Origin: Tetrastigma voinierianum
Taxonomy: Eukaryota > Streptophyta > Magnoliopsida > Vitales > Vitaceae
Reading direction: 5' to 3'
Length of the DNA stretch: 64,000 nucleotides
NCBI GenBank assembly: GCA_016808115.1
Contig: JAEQBH010001143.1
Location: 124,001-188,000, forward strand
Made by a program: the position numbers and the translations under genes. The notes under the pieces are model-generated. The model was given only the letters and a program-made list of their open reading frames with translations. It did no database searches and had not been told where the DNA came from. Each line of letters starts with the position of its first letter. Position 1 is the stretch's first letter. Positions 35,340 to 45,255 of this stretch are shown here, piece by piece.

Positions 35340-35785
35340 GCAATTGCAGATAGGGTCGCGATTGAAAACTTATGTCGCACAGAATTGAAGTCGCACAGGT
35401 TGATGTCGTGGACTCGCCGCATCGGAGGAAGAGCAATTGAGGTTATACCAGCGTATGTCGCACTGCAATAGAGGCTCCGAACAACATCGGGCTCGCATAA
35501 GAGCAAGTCCTTCAAAAGAGTGGCAGGTCTCGACAACTTAATAATAAGCCGCGAGATGCCCGATGTCGCAGCCTTCAGCATGACTTGTCCTCCCATAGAT
35601 AACGGCGTCGACAACAATAATATGTCGCTACATCAAAGAAAAGTTTGCGTCGGGCAACTTTTAATTTTGCCTTAAATTTAATACTTTATTATCATCCAAT
35701 AACAGCAGACTGGTCGCGACAAGCGCAAATAAATGAAATAATAAATAGCCCACACAATCATAATCGAATTATAATCGCTATAAAG
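35340..35785 (+). promoter_or_regulatory. GTCGC cluster plus TATA-like box between pol and ORF3, element B
   Basis: GTCGCGATTG at 35354 is followed by GTCGCACAG, GTCGCACAGG, GTCGTGGAC and further variants, ending with exact GTCGCGAC at 35713-35720. About 60 bases later comes GCTATAAAGC (35777-35786). The arrangement copies the U3 plan of the LTRs, but it lies inside the element just before a candidate downstream ORF. That it is a second promoter is inference. Confidence 0.5.
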
Positions 35786-35998
35786 CTCCAATATCATTTT
35801 TTCTTTCCTTGAAGCAAATTCAACTTTTCACCTCTGTATTCCCCGATTTTCAAATCTCACAAACTCCTAGATCCGAACTTCTTCCCACCGACCTTCATAA
35901 TTTCTTCTAATGGTCAACCTATAACTTCTCATCCCAAATTCATTAAATCATGGAGGTGAGTATGCTCAACCCGAAGTGGAGGTTCATCCGAACCTGAT

Positions 35999-36470
35999 GT
36001 GAGAATGTTGGCCCGAACAACCCGGGGTTCAACCGCTGTAAGAGGAGAAAGGGAAAGGAGAGGCAACAAGAAGAGGAAGAGGATGACTCTATTTCGTAAG
36101 AAGCTATCTATGGAAGAAACACTATGTATAAAGTATGGAAGAAAGAGTAAGAGAAATGGAGTATCCAATGTAAACTGCAGAAGATGTGTATGGTCGACCA
36201 AGAAGAGACCAACAAAGTGGGAAGAGGAACTCAACGTAAAAGAGGAAATGTACAATAGAGCCTTCATATGTTATTTAACCGGAAGTAGGAGCTTGGCATA
36301 AAGGAGGAAACAAATTTTAAAAAGATACTAGAGCATCAAGAAGAAAATTTCAAAAAGGAAATGGAGGAAGAGACAAAGATTCATCGAAAAGCTGCAAGCT
36401 TAGCCATGAATCACTTCACAATCAAATATGATCGAGACTTCAACCCCAAAACTATCAAAGAAAGATTAGA
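35999..36470 (+). pseudogene. Possible post-pol ORF remnant, element B
   Basis: MLARTTRGSTAVRGERERRG opens a basic stretch. After a frame change near 36300 comes an acidic/basic coil-like segment (NFKKILEHQEENFKKEMEEE) continuing with KIHRKAASLAMNHF. Charged composition and position after integrase suggest the extra ORF that some Athila elements carry. No transmembrane segment is seen and I do not recognise a domain, so calling it envelope-like would be unsupported. Confidence 0.3.
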
Positions 36471-37458
36471 ATAAGAAGTTAAGACAAATATAATACTATG
36501 TCTCAAATTCTCATATTATTACTGTTAAAGGACTTTAAGAAGAAGATATAGGATAGAGATAGCGTTGATATTAATGATGCCTGGTAGAAGAAAAATTATT
36601 GAAAATTTGGATTTGATTAAACAAATAATTTATCATCCAAATTTTTGTGTAGGTAATGACTCGAAATGGAGAATATAATGAACAACTTGGGATCAGCCAT
36701 GCATGATTTGAATAAAAAAAGTTGATTCCACCAATGAACTGATTCTTGAAGAACAAATGGAGGAAAGCAAGTGCCAGTCAAGAAGAGGATACATAAAATG
36801 AAATTCCCGAGTTCAATCCCAACTCGGTAACCCTTGATATGGATCCTCCAAACATCTTTACATTTCCTCAAAAGAAAACCCTTCCACTGATCATCCATCT
36901 CTTCCTCATTCCCAGCCTGTTGATCTAACGCTTATAATCTCATGAATAAAATAAGAAATTTGTTTGATGTCAGGTTGTTTGAAGTCACCTGTAAAGCTTA
37001 CGCTTAATCAAGAAGAATAACAAAGAGAATCTTAGCTCAGTAATGAAAACAATAATGTTAATTATATATTAGCTTAATTGATTAGAATATAGACCAAACA
37101 TAACTGGACTGAAAATAAGTATTAACGGGTACATAATTAAATCAAACGACAATTCGTATAATTGATTTAACTCTAGTTGATAAGTCCAGATTAGTAAAGT
37201 TATACAATTGAAGGAGTAAAATATATTTTTCGGGGTTTGAATTATAAAAACAAAGCACAAAGAACTTGGTGAACTGGGATCAAATAAACCTCATCAATCG
37301 AAGTGAGCTAAGACATCCTTAGGTTATTCACAAGCAACTAAAAGAGTTCTAGAACTCTAGTTAGATTATTGATCAAGGCGAAACTTGTGCAATACAACTA
37401 ACAAGAAATGATGCAGCTATCCTGCGCTTGAGCCTTTCTAGCCGATAAGCCAAAACGC

Positions 37459-38597
37459 TGTATAAAATGGAATGCCTGGCGCGTATGCACGCGTAGCCCT
37501 AAGTAACAGAGTGTGGCCTTTAACGATTTGGAGACGATCCACAGGAAAGGTGAATTTGACCACAAGAGGTTCTCGCTTCTACAACACTCAATAATAAAAG
37601 AGTTTAGGTAAAAAGTAAGGAAGAATCTGTCGTTGATTCTAGTGAATTAATGGTGTCAAGCGCTAGGTTAAATCGCCCTATCACGCTCAATGGATTACTT
37701 TTCTAAAGAAATTGTTATTCAATCTATTTGTAATATGTCAATTAGCGAGGTGTGATCTTGAAGCCTACGAGATATCTCGAGGTATATCCGGCCATCTGAA
37801 TAGAATCGAGTATATCTCATCTCGACTCTAGATTCCGAAATGCTTAAAATGTTCTAAACTCAAATGCTACTCCTTCTGTGTTTAAACATTCTATTAACCG
37901 ACCGCTAAAGGCTACTCACCCGCATCCTAATACCCCATCTCGAATCTTGACTTAGTTCGATTATGCTAATATTGGCCAGACATTGGGCCATATAATTGAA
38001 ATGTGTATAGAGTAGATGCACTAAAATTAATAAATAACCGAATAACATGAAATATCAAACTTTAATCCATTGCAGATGTGGTTTGATGTAACCCTAGAAA
38101 GAGATCTAGAAATATAAATGAAGAAAATATAAAATCGTTTAATAAAGGAAACATCGTTTCCAAAATCCGGCACATCCCAAACACAGGTGCCGCTACAGTC
38201 CCGTGCACTGCCGGTCACCGCTTCGAAACCCGTGCCTCCGCCTCTCGTGCGCCCCGATCTTCCTTGATTTCTCAACCCTAATTTGCTTCAAACGATGAGG
38301 CAGATTTTCGAGCCGACGTCGCTGACGTGCGACGCCGCCACGCGGTGGTGTCACGACGGCGACGCCACGACGTGGGACGCCGCTGATGGAGGGGACGCCA
38401 CGACGCGGGGACGCCGCCGGCGTGATGTACTTCATCGCCACCCCATTTGTCTAATCGCTGCCGCTCTTTCACCCCAATGCTCTTATCCACAAAAGACATC
38501 AACTCAAAGATTCTAGCCACAAAACTATAAAATTACTCTAAAATAAATAGAAATGTAGACTGATTTACATATAATATATGGTTTGTGGCACTCATCA
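37459..38597 (-). repeat. LTR of fragment C, TGATGAGTGCC family
   Basis: It is 1139 bases, close to the 1191 of its relative at 18362-19552. Aligned blocks include the TGATGAGTGCC start, the GACGCC/ACGACG-rich cluster (38313-38412), GGCCAATATTAGCATAATCG-type sequence (near 37975) and the ATTCACTAGAATCAACGA block near 37650. The end near 37459 is placed by TG...CA and by the length of the relative. Confidence 0.65.
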
Positions 38598-39689
38598 CAC
38601 TCTGTAACTTAGTTTCTTGCTTGTCCTCAAGCAACCCAATTCTAGACAGATACACCACCCCGACATAATGTAACTCACACTAATACAAAAGAATGCACAT
38701 GCTGGAAAAATAGGGATCAATTTGACCGACTCACATACCCACCGCTTTTCCCAATGTTCAAGAAAGGCATACGATATTTGACTTTCGGTAATTCGATTGA
38801 GATAGGTGAAACTCGACTAGCATCAAATCCCATGGTGCGTTCAATAGCCTTTCCTGTGTAACCTCTCTATGTGCTTATATTGCAGTTAGACTCATATGCC
38901 TAGGTTCCGAGCACCACCCCAAACTTAAGCTCAACTCGCCATTAGGAAGAAGGTTAACTATGTTGATAGGAATCCACCATTTATTCATGTTCATACTTAG
39001 AAGTTTCCTACACCTAAAAAACACAATGGAAGGAGACCTAAGGCTACAGTTTTGAAATAGTGTCTTGATGATCCATTGGTGACTCCCACCAAATAGTTAA
39101 GGCACTGTGCATTCAATTCCCTTCAAACCCACCCCGAACACTCAACCAAACTCAAAGGACCCCAGGCTGCTTTTTTGAACATCCATCTTCATTCCGTGGA
39201 AGTGGCGTTGAAGGTCAATGACCTTACCAAATGGCCTAGCATTAGGGGGCTTCTCGACAGCTCTCAGATCAAAAGGTCTCCTGATTCCCGATTGATGATC
39301 CCGCTTTATTCCTATGCATATACCTATTTTGTCATATTTCTTTTTTCTTTTTTCTTTTCTATTGTTTTTGTATTCTCTTTTGGTTGGGGCCTGGCGGCAA
39401 TCCTCTTTGATTAGGTGTCCTACCTTACTCAAAATGGTCTGATCTTCCCTAGGTTGATCAAACTTTAGTAGTTGGTTCGGCACTTATGCATACTCTGAAA
39501 GTCACTAGTGTGTGAGTGTGATAGGGTTTTTGAGAACTGGTTTCTTGACTACCCGGATTGATTCACTAGCCCTTCAACTATTCCAATCTAATTACCGAGC
39601 ATCAAGCAATGTATGCAATCGGAATATGAAGAGCCTAATCCAAAATTGATCCTCGATTTTCAACATGGCACTGTATGCAATTTCTGCCA
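37459..39689 (-). mobile_element. Minus-strand element fragment C: 3' internal region plus LTR
   Basis: Read on the minus strand, 39689-38598 is a typical 3' untranslated region of an Athila/Tat-type element. It contains CTTAAGTTTGGGGTGGTGC (about 38940-38922) and GGTTGCTTGAGGACAAGCAA just before the LTR. The LTR runs 38597-37459 from TGATGAGTGCC to TTTATACA and is the same family as the solo LTR at 18362-19552. The frame 39483-39142 contains IRRPFDLRAVEKPPNARPFG, but I do not recognise a domain. After the LTR, GCGTTTTGGCTTATCGGC (37458-37441) looks like a decayed primer site. Confidence 0.6.
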
Positions 39690-39745
39690 ATAGTCCTTTG
39701 GTAATAGTGTCATAAATTTTTATATGTCTTTTGGTCCAACGAACA
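39690..39745 (+). repeat. Terminal remnant of the 3' LTR of element B
   Basis: ATAGTCCTTTGGTAATAGTG, continuing to GGTCCAACGAACA, matches the last 56 bases of the 5' LTR of B (31456-31512). It is followed exactly by the GCTGG target duplication. Everything upstream in this LTR is missing or replaced by fragment C. Confidence 0.75.
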
Positions 39746-39904
39746 GCTGGTAGCTCTTATTTCCAGATTAGAAGGTGGAATGAGAAAGATTGTGGTATGA
39801 ATCAGAAAAATGTCCTTAAAAATTTTAATCTTATTTGTTTGAGGACAAACAATTCTTTCTTTCCTTTGCTTGGGGACAAGCAAAATTTTAAGTTTGGGGG
39901 AATT
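39746..39904 (+). promoter_or_regulatory. 3' end of element A internal region with polypurine tract
   Basis: After the GCTGG duplication, element A resumes. TTGTTTGAGGACAAACAATT and GCTTGGGGACAAGC lead to AGTTTGGGGGAA (39891-39902), immediately before the 3' LTR. This GAGGACAAGC...AGTTTGGGGG arrangement is usual for Athila/Tat elements and primes plus-strand synthesis. Confidence 0.8.
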
Positions 39905-42558
39905 TGATGAGTCCAAAAACTCATTAGATTTAACTAAATTTTTTCCACATATTATAAATAAATGTTGATTTCTATGCAAAATGTGGATATTTTACACAAA
40001 TTTAATTCTTGCAGAAACATGCGATATGCCAAAAAATCCATAAATAAAAGAAGAGACCAACCGCAAGTTAAAATTGAAGTCGCAACTGAAAATCGGAGTC
40101 GCGACAAGAAGCCAGCTGTTAATACTTCCGGGCCTGTTTACATCACCAAAACTCAACTTGAGGAAGAAATGAAGACCTTAATGTTGAAGTCGAATTGTAA
40201 GAATGATGCCGCAATTTGTGACGGATCAAGGCAAATAAATAAAGAGGTCATACAAAGGAAATGTGGTCGACTGCCAGCGAAACAAGGCATGAAGATTCGT
40301 CACATATCACTCCATGTCGCCACTCCAATGAATAAGGCGACTGAGGTCACTACACCGAGAAGGTCGCGACAAGGATCCGTCAATGAAGCCAAAGATCGTC
40401 CCTGCCAATAATTTGGGTTGCAACCATGCGTACAACCATGATCAAAACGGCGTCGCGACCCACTCACGAGGTCGCATCAAGAAGAGCCAAAGGCACAAAT
40501 CAAGGTCGTAACTACTTTTATTAATGGGAATCACAAATGTAAAAGAGAACATGGGGTCGCTGACATCACCCTTGAGGTCGCACTGAATAAAGGTGGGGCA
40601 GGATAAAAATTAAGGTAACAAAGAACTGATAACCACAAAAGAAATGGGTAGAAAAGATAATGCCACATAAAATTGAAACCAAGAATATGTATATCTCATC
40701 AAACACACCCATTCAAGAAATCAAAGTCACAACATGAAACCATCATACAAACAGTAAAGGTGGTCGTAACCTAAAACGCCTGCTGCAGCGCCGGCTTCGG
40801 AAGAAGAGAGTTGACAATCACATGCTACATGAAACCCCAGGTCGCGAGATCAATCGGAGAAACACTACATATAAGGTCGCGACTAAAAATAAATTTTCGC
40901 ACCATCGTCAAGCAGCTGCAAGAAAACCGGTCGTAGAATGTAGAACAAAGAGGTCACGATCGATCACTTGTTAATCAAGAGAATCCATACGCGACATCAA
41001 CTCATATATCACATAGATAGTGTGAGTCGCTTTTCTTTGGGAATTCCACCTAGATCTTTTTGTGATTCAGCCCACCCTTTTATATAAATAGACAGTTTTT
41101 AGAATAGTAAAGTGCAAGGTTCCGTTTCACTACCTTAAAAGGAAACCTGAGAGAAACCCAGTTGTAAGCAGTTTTAGAGTGATTTTTTTATTTGGCTTTT
41201 TATTTTTAGTTTATTTCTTTTCTCGATTTAATCACAACTGCAAAGAGATGAGTAGAGCCGGATTTTTATTTAAGGTTATTTTCTTAGAATTAATAAAATT
41301 TAAGTAGAAACTTTATAATGTTCTGAATTCATTTCTCCTCGGGCTTCTTTATTGGGTAATTAATAAGTATAGCTTGATCGTGATCTACTAATCACAATGT
41401 AGTAATCGTGAGCAGCAACTCGTCGGATTTGATCTGTACTTAGTTACAAACTTTTCTCGCATAAATATGAGAACGAATTGGGCCTGATCTTACTATTTGA
41501 TGTCGCTTTGACCTGATGTTCCCATCATAGCATTCAATACCGCTTGAGGGAATGGTCTTGCTCACATCAGATTTCCTCTCTCACATACATGAGATTGACT
41601 TTAGAGCTTAGAGATATCTTTTTTCCTGTATGTTCTGCAGCCACTATTGATGAACTCACGAGCTCGAGAGTTCATTTTGACAAACTCCCCATTCCCTCTC
41701 TCATACAATTGAAGTTAGAGGGGTGTATTTAACAATATAATAATCACGTAGAGTTCACCTAAATCTAAAGGCAAATTCTTAACCCCGTGTTAGTTGAGAT
41801 CTAATCACGGAAAGGACGAACCCATAGATCCTCAAGGCTGAGCCATCACTAAGTAGACACTCGCAAAACCCCAGAATGAAATGCAAAAGGCCCGTTGTCA
41901 CTGCAAATAAAAGTGGAAGCATTGAGAAAGAAAATACCTGTGATCTTGGTAAGAGCATTTGAATATTGTGTGAATGGGTTTGTTCATTTTAGAGTATAAG
42001 GGTATCCAACCAAAGAATATGATAAAACTAATCTAACAATTAGGAAATCTTGGACAAAACCATATTCCACACATGTAACAAAGCAATGTACTTTAGTACG
42101 GAATTGATCAAGCCAAATGGTATTTCACCGATAGTTTTTGCTTCAAGGTGAAACCGATTCAATCCATTCTTATAGTTATAATTTATTTTATTCATTACTT
42201 TTGTTGAATAGAATATTCATTAGTCTAGATCTTTAATTTTTGTCGTTTAGATAAAACTTTCACGATGAATTCTTCGTCCAAATAGTATGGAATTTTAGTA
42301 GTTGGGGTAGTTGATCTTAAATTCGTTGCCATTCTCTGTGGGAATGATACCTGGACTTACATTCAGATTTTACTACTTGTATGACTCCACTCTTATAAAG
42401 AAGTCATAGACTCGACCCTTATTTTTAAATCATGAACATTAAGAAAAAGATTTTATCAAAACAAATATATCTCAAAGTGACATGGATGCAAGAGAAGTGT
42501 AAGGCTCTGTAACTTTGTTAATTTGAGGGTTTTTAGCTTATATAGAAAAAGGCAAACA
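39905..42558 (+). repeat. 3' LTR of Athila-like element A
   Basis: TGATGAGTCCAAAAACTC to GGCAAACA is 2654 bases. It carries exact GTCGCGAC at 40098, 40363, 40452 and 40875, with variants between about 40078 and 40985, then a TATA box at 41081-41090. It retains the uninterrupted TTGATGAACTCACGAGCTCGAG site into which the solo LTR inserted in the 5' copy. Differences from the 5' copy are many and include small indels, so the insertion is old. Confidence 0.85.
41081..41090 (+). promoter_or_regulatory. TATA box, 3' LTR of element A
   Basis: TATATAAATA is followed by GACAGTTTTTAGAATAGTAAAG, matching the 5' LTR box at 17791. About 200 bases separate it from the last exact GTCGCGAC copy. Confidence 0.6.
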
Positions 42559-43395
42559 AGTAGGTATAAGAAGGTCAGGAGCTATATTGCAAGCCGTAGA
42601 ATAGCGATGGTGGATGTGTCTGCTTCGTGGGTGTGTTTGGAGTGTCTTTTGTGGTTATGGCAACTTAGGTACAGCCGTGCAGGTGTCTTTTCCATGAGGT
42701 TACTTAAAAAAAATAAAATTAAAGGATGTCTCTGTCATAATAATACGACCCCTTATTATTTTACTTTGTGAAGTTTATCGATTTTCTATTTTAATATAAT
42801 CCTTTTGCCATCACCATTTTCTATTTTAATTTTTTTTTTTAAATTCAAAGATTCAAAGCATACTTAAATATTATTTTTTTATTTCACGTAGATAAATAAA
42901 TAAAAAGTCAAGATCATTTTTGTTCTTTTTTTATATATATTTACTTTATATATTATATTGTAATATTTTGTTTTGAATTCGATCTCAGAATGTCCATCCC
43001 ACCTTGTTAAATAACCAACTCTCTTAAAAAAGTTCAAGTTTGTAAGATTTTTATTTGATATGAATATCATAACTTCACACTTTTCCTCATGTGTATGCGG
43101 CCCCATACCCGTACACGTGGAGAGTTATAGTATATTATAGACTTTAAATCAATAAATGAGGATTCATACCCACGCACGTGAACAGTCATAGTCTATTATG
43201 AACTTTCAAATCAACAAATGAGGATCAAATATTCAAATTTGCAAGGATAGGGTTTGAACTAGGAAGATTCCTTTATATATATTCACTTCAATTGGACTGT
43301 CCAACCTATGTGGGACCAGTGTTTCTTTTCTAGTTTTTCCAATTGATGATAAGTGTGGAGCCTCTTCCACCGTGATACTAACATCTTGTTGGCTT
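42559..43395. other. AT-rich spacer with a two-copy tandem duplication
   Basis: No gene is recognisable. A segment of about 63 bases is duplicated in tandem at 43105-43230: CACGTGGAGAGTTATAGT then CACGTGAACAGTCATAGT, each followed by TATTAT, AATCAA and AAATGAGGAT. The right end (43300-43395), including CCAACCTATGTGGGACCAG, may be the inner part of the TRIM-like element that continues at 45041. Confidence 0.55.
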
Positions 43396-45040
43396 TCAGG
43401 AAACCCTCGAGAAAATCACTTTCTAAAATGGTAAATGGTAATTGACCTAAAATCTAGAATTTTCTAGATCTCGGATGACAAAACGGACTTCACCGTTGGA
43501 ATCATCTCGCGAAATCTAGCTACCACTTCGAATTTCATCGAATTCCGAGACAGTCAAAATTTCACGTTTTTCGAGGCACCGAGAGGGGTGCAGGACACTT
43601 GGCATGAGGTGAGTGGTTCACAGTGTGCCACATGTCAGATGCAGAATTAGTCAAACAAGGAGAGCCAAGTGGGCCCACGTGGACATGTGACATCTTATAA
43701 TTGGATGGAAATCCAAAGTAGATGGATAAAGAGGATAAGGAAATCCTATCAACCAATGGAAGGTTGACATGTGGCAAGAGAGAGGACCCAATCTTGACTC
43801 CTCTCTTCTCCTAAACGGTTTGGGAGGGAAATTAGAGAGAGAAAAGGAAAGAGAGAGAAAGGAAGGGGTTTTAGAGAGCAGGCTCCAATCTCTAAAATTT
43901 TTCAGATCTGGACAGCCTGCCCCACCAGCCAAGAGGCAAAGTTTCTCTACGCTACAAGGGCTATGCGTGGGTACCAGTTTTGAGGGGTTTCAACAACTCC
44001 GGGAGGTAGGGGTCTTCTCTTACTTGAATATTCCATGTTTAAAAGGGCATGATACTGGTTTTAGGTGTGTGTGAGGCCGGAAATGGCCATGGATTCTCGA
44101 TTCCACAAAGCTGAACAGATAAACAGGAGATGGTCAGCTCTACCTGACAGCCCATACATCGCCGGTTTGGAACCTAAAAACAGTCCGGATTGTAGTTGGA
44201 TCAAATGGTCCATGTGGGAAATTGCTTTGTATGTGTTGCTTGACATGAGGAGCATGAATGAGGTGTAGAAGGTAAAACTGATATTGCTTGAATTGAATGG
44301 CTTGAAATGTGTATGGAAAATGAGATGTTAATTCATGCTAATTGATGTGTTAACATGATTGTTTGAATTATATGAGATATAATTGTGTATGAGCCATTGG
44401 AATTGGATATATGAATTGGCATCATTGCATTCATGTGCACGGTGACATCAAAGGCCGAGCTCCAGGTATGGGTGGATCTGTGATGGTTATTCAAATTATC
44501 TGTGAAGAATGGGTTGAGTTTGTCTTTTAGACTACGTCCAATGAAGACTCATAGTTCAAATTATAAAGAGAAATAATTAATGTGTGTTACGCCCTGAACT
44601 CGGTGTAGGAGACCCGTATTATCCGAAAGCGTTCTCGTATGAGTAAAGACCCGCAGATTATCCGAAAAGGTTTTACACTAGTGTGAGAGACCCGCAAAGG
44701 TGATCCGAAAGTTCTGGCTGGGCACACACCCTGTCGTGGGATCCCTTTCGTGTGTTCAGCAGACGACGCCCTTAGAGCCGGGATTATGAAGGTGCCCACC
44801 GTGGCCTTGATCCACATTTTGTGTATATATTAGAACTGACTAGTTTAATATATGTTTTGAATTAAGAGTGTAATTTACTCTTGAACTATTGTGATATAGT
44901 TGGTTAAATATTTGGTGAGTATTGATGTATGGGCCCAATGTGGCCATATTTACCCATGTATGGATCTCACGATATGAGACACACAAGTTTCCTCAAGTTG
45001 ACGATGGTCAACAGGACACCCCGGGATTTAGGGCGTCACA
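43396..45040 (+). mobile_element. Solo LTR, Tekay family (tandem-repeat subfamily)
   Basis: It starts TCAGGAAACCCTCGAG near 43396 and ends AGGGCGTCACA at 45040. Flanks are GGCTT (43391-43395) and AGCTT (45041-45045), 4 of 5 matching. No polypurine tract precedes it and no primer site of this family follows. Landmarks: GAATCATCTCGCGAAATC near 43499, a GA-rich block 43825-43875, and AGTATTGATGTATGGGCCCAATG near 44919. It carries three diverged tandem units beginning GAGACCCG, AAGACCCG and GAGACCCG at 44609, 44646 and 44687, each containing ATCCGAAA. Confidence 0.75.
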
Positions 45041-45255
45041 AGCTTTAATACCACTTGTTGGGAAACCTCATGAACCCATCCCCTATCCATATCGGTATGA
45101 TATTAACCACTTTGGGCCTAAGCCCTCATGGTTTTATTTTTGGGCTTCTTCCCCAAAAGGTCTCATACAAATTGGATGTTATCTATACTTATATATTCAT
45201 AAGCCTTTTCATTCCTAACCAATGTAAGATATTATGAGACTTTGGGCACCCAACA
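45041..45255 (-). mobile_element. TRIM-like short LTR with adjacent primer site
   Basis: 45056-45255 starts TGTTGGGAAACC and ends GGGCACCCAACA, giving a 200-base unit with TGTTGGG/CCCAACA termini. On its left, read on the minus strand, a 2-base gap is followed by TGGTATTAAAGC (45053-45042), which matches the Met-tRNA primer site TGGTATCAGAGC at 10 of 12 bases. This is the expected order for a minus-strand short LTR element. Its internal part was cut by the solo LTR at 43396-45040. Similar GGGCCTAAGCCC...CACCCAACAATC repeats are widespread in plants; the TRIM assignment is inference. Confidence 0.5.

Larger units (their letters stand above)
34946..37458 (+). other. Post-pol region of element B
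   Basis: AT-rich sequence to 35330 is followed by a GTCGC-motif cluster (35340-35720), a TATA-like CTATAAAG at 35778-35785 and a CT-rich leader-like stretch. Purine-rich, possibly coding sequence (35999-36470) comes next. From about 36600 the region is AT-rich with no clear frame on either strand; I could not decide to which strand or element it belongs. Confidence 0.5.
29080..39745 (+). mobile_element. Athila-like element B nested in element A
   Basis: The left end TGATGAGCTTAAAA is preceded by GCTGG (29075-29079). The right end GTCCAACGAACA is followed by GCTGG (39746-39750). This perfect 5-base target duplication joins the two parts of element A's non-coding region. Order: 5' LTR, primer site, partial gag, 3' part of reverse transcriptase, RNase H, integrase, a GTCGC-motif cluster with a TATA-like box, an unidentified downstream ORF, minus-strand fragment C, and only the last 56 bases of the 3' LTR. 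Confidence 0.8.
16594..42558 (+). mobile_element. Athila-like Ty3/gypsy element A with nested insertions
   Basis: Two LTRs start TGATGAGTCCAAAA and end GGCAAA(A)CA. They flank a primer site, gag, protease, reverse transcriptase, RNase H, integrase, a long 3' non-coding region and a polypurine tract. Removing the solo LTR (18362-19552) and element B (29080-39745) with their duplications leaves an element of about 14.1 kb, typical of Athila. Net LTR lengths agree well: about 2656 and 2654 bases. Flanks AGTCAG (16588-16593) and AGTAG (42559-42563) may be the target duplication after loss of one base; this is tentative. Protease, Gag and FMDD motifs match the Athila lineage. Confidence 0.85.

Noticed and set aside
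35094..37458. Considered as the main part of the 3' LTR of element B
   Set aside because: Length would fit and a GTCGC cluster plus TATA-like box is present, but the start does not match TGATGAGCTTAAAA and the sequence after the TATA box does not align with 30083-31450. The possibility is kept as a refutation test in the findings.
39142..39483. A 113-residue minus-strand frame considered as a host or env-like gene
   Set aside because: It sits in the 3' untranslated-like region of fragment C between an unidentified edge and the polypurine-type sequence, is Lys/Arg-rich and matches no domain I know.
43225..43290. GGGTTTGAACTAGG considered as a tRNA or SINE B box
   Set aside because: No matching A box at the right distance and no cloverleaf; a single loose match is not enough.
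43396..45040. Considered as the missing 3' LTR of element 2
   Set aside because: It has its own GGCTT/AGCTT flanks, belongs to a different repeat subfamily, and no polypurine tract or integrase precedes it.
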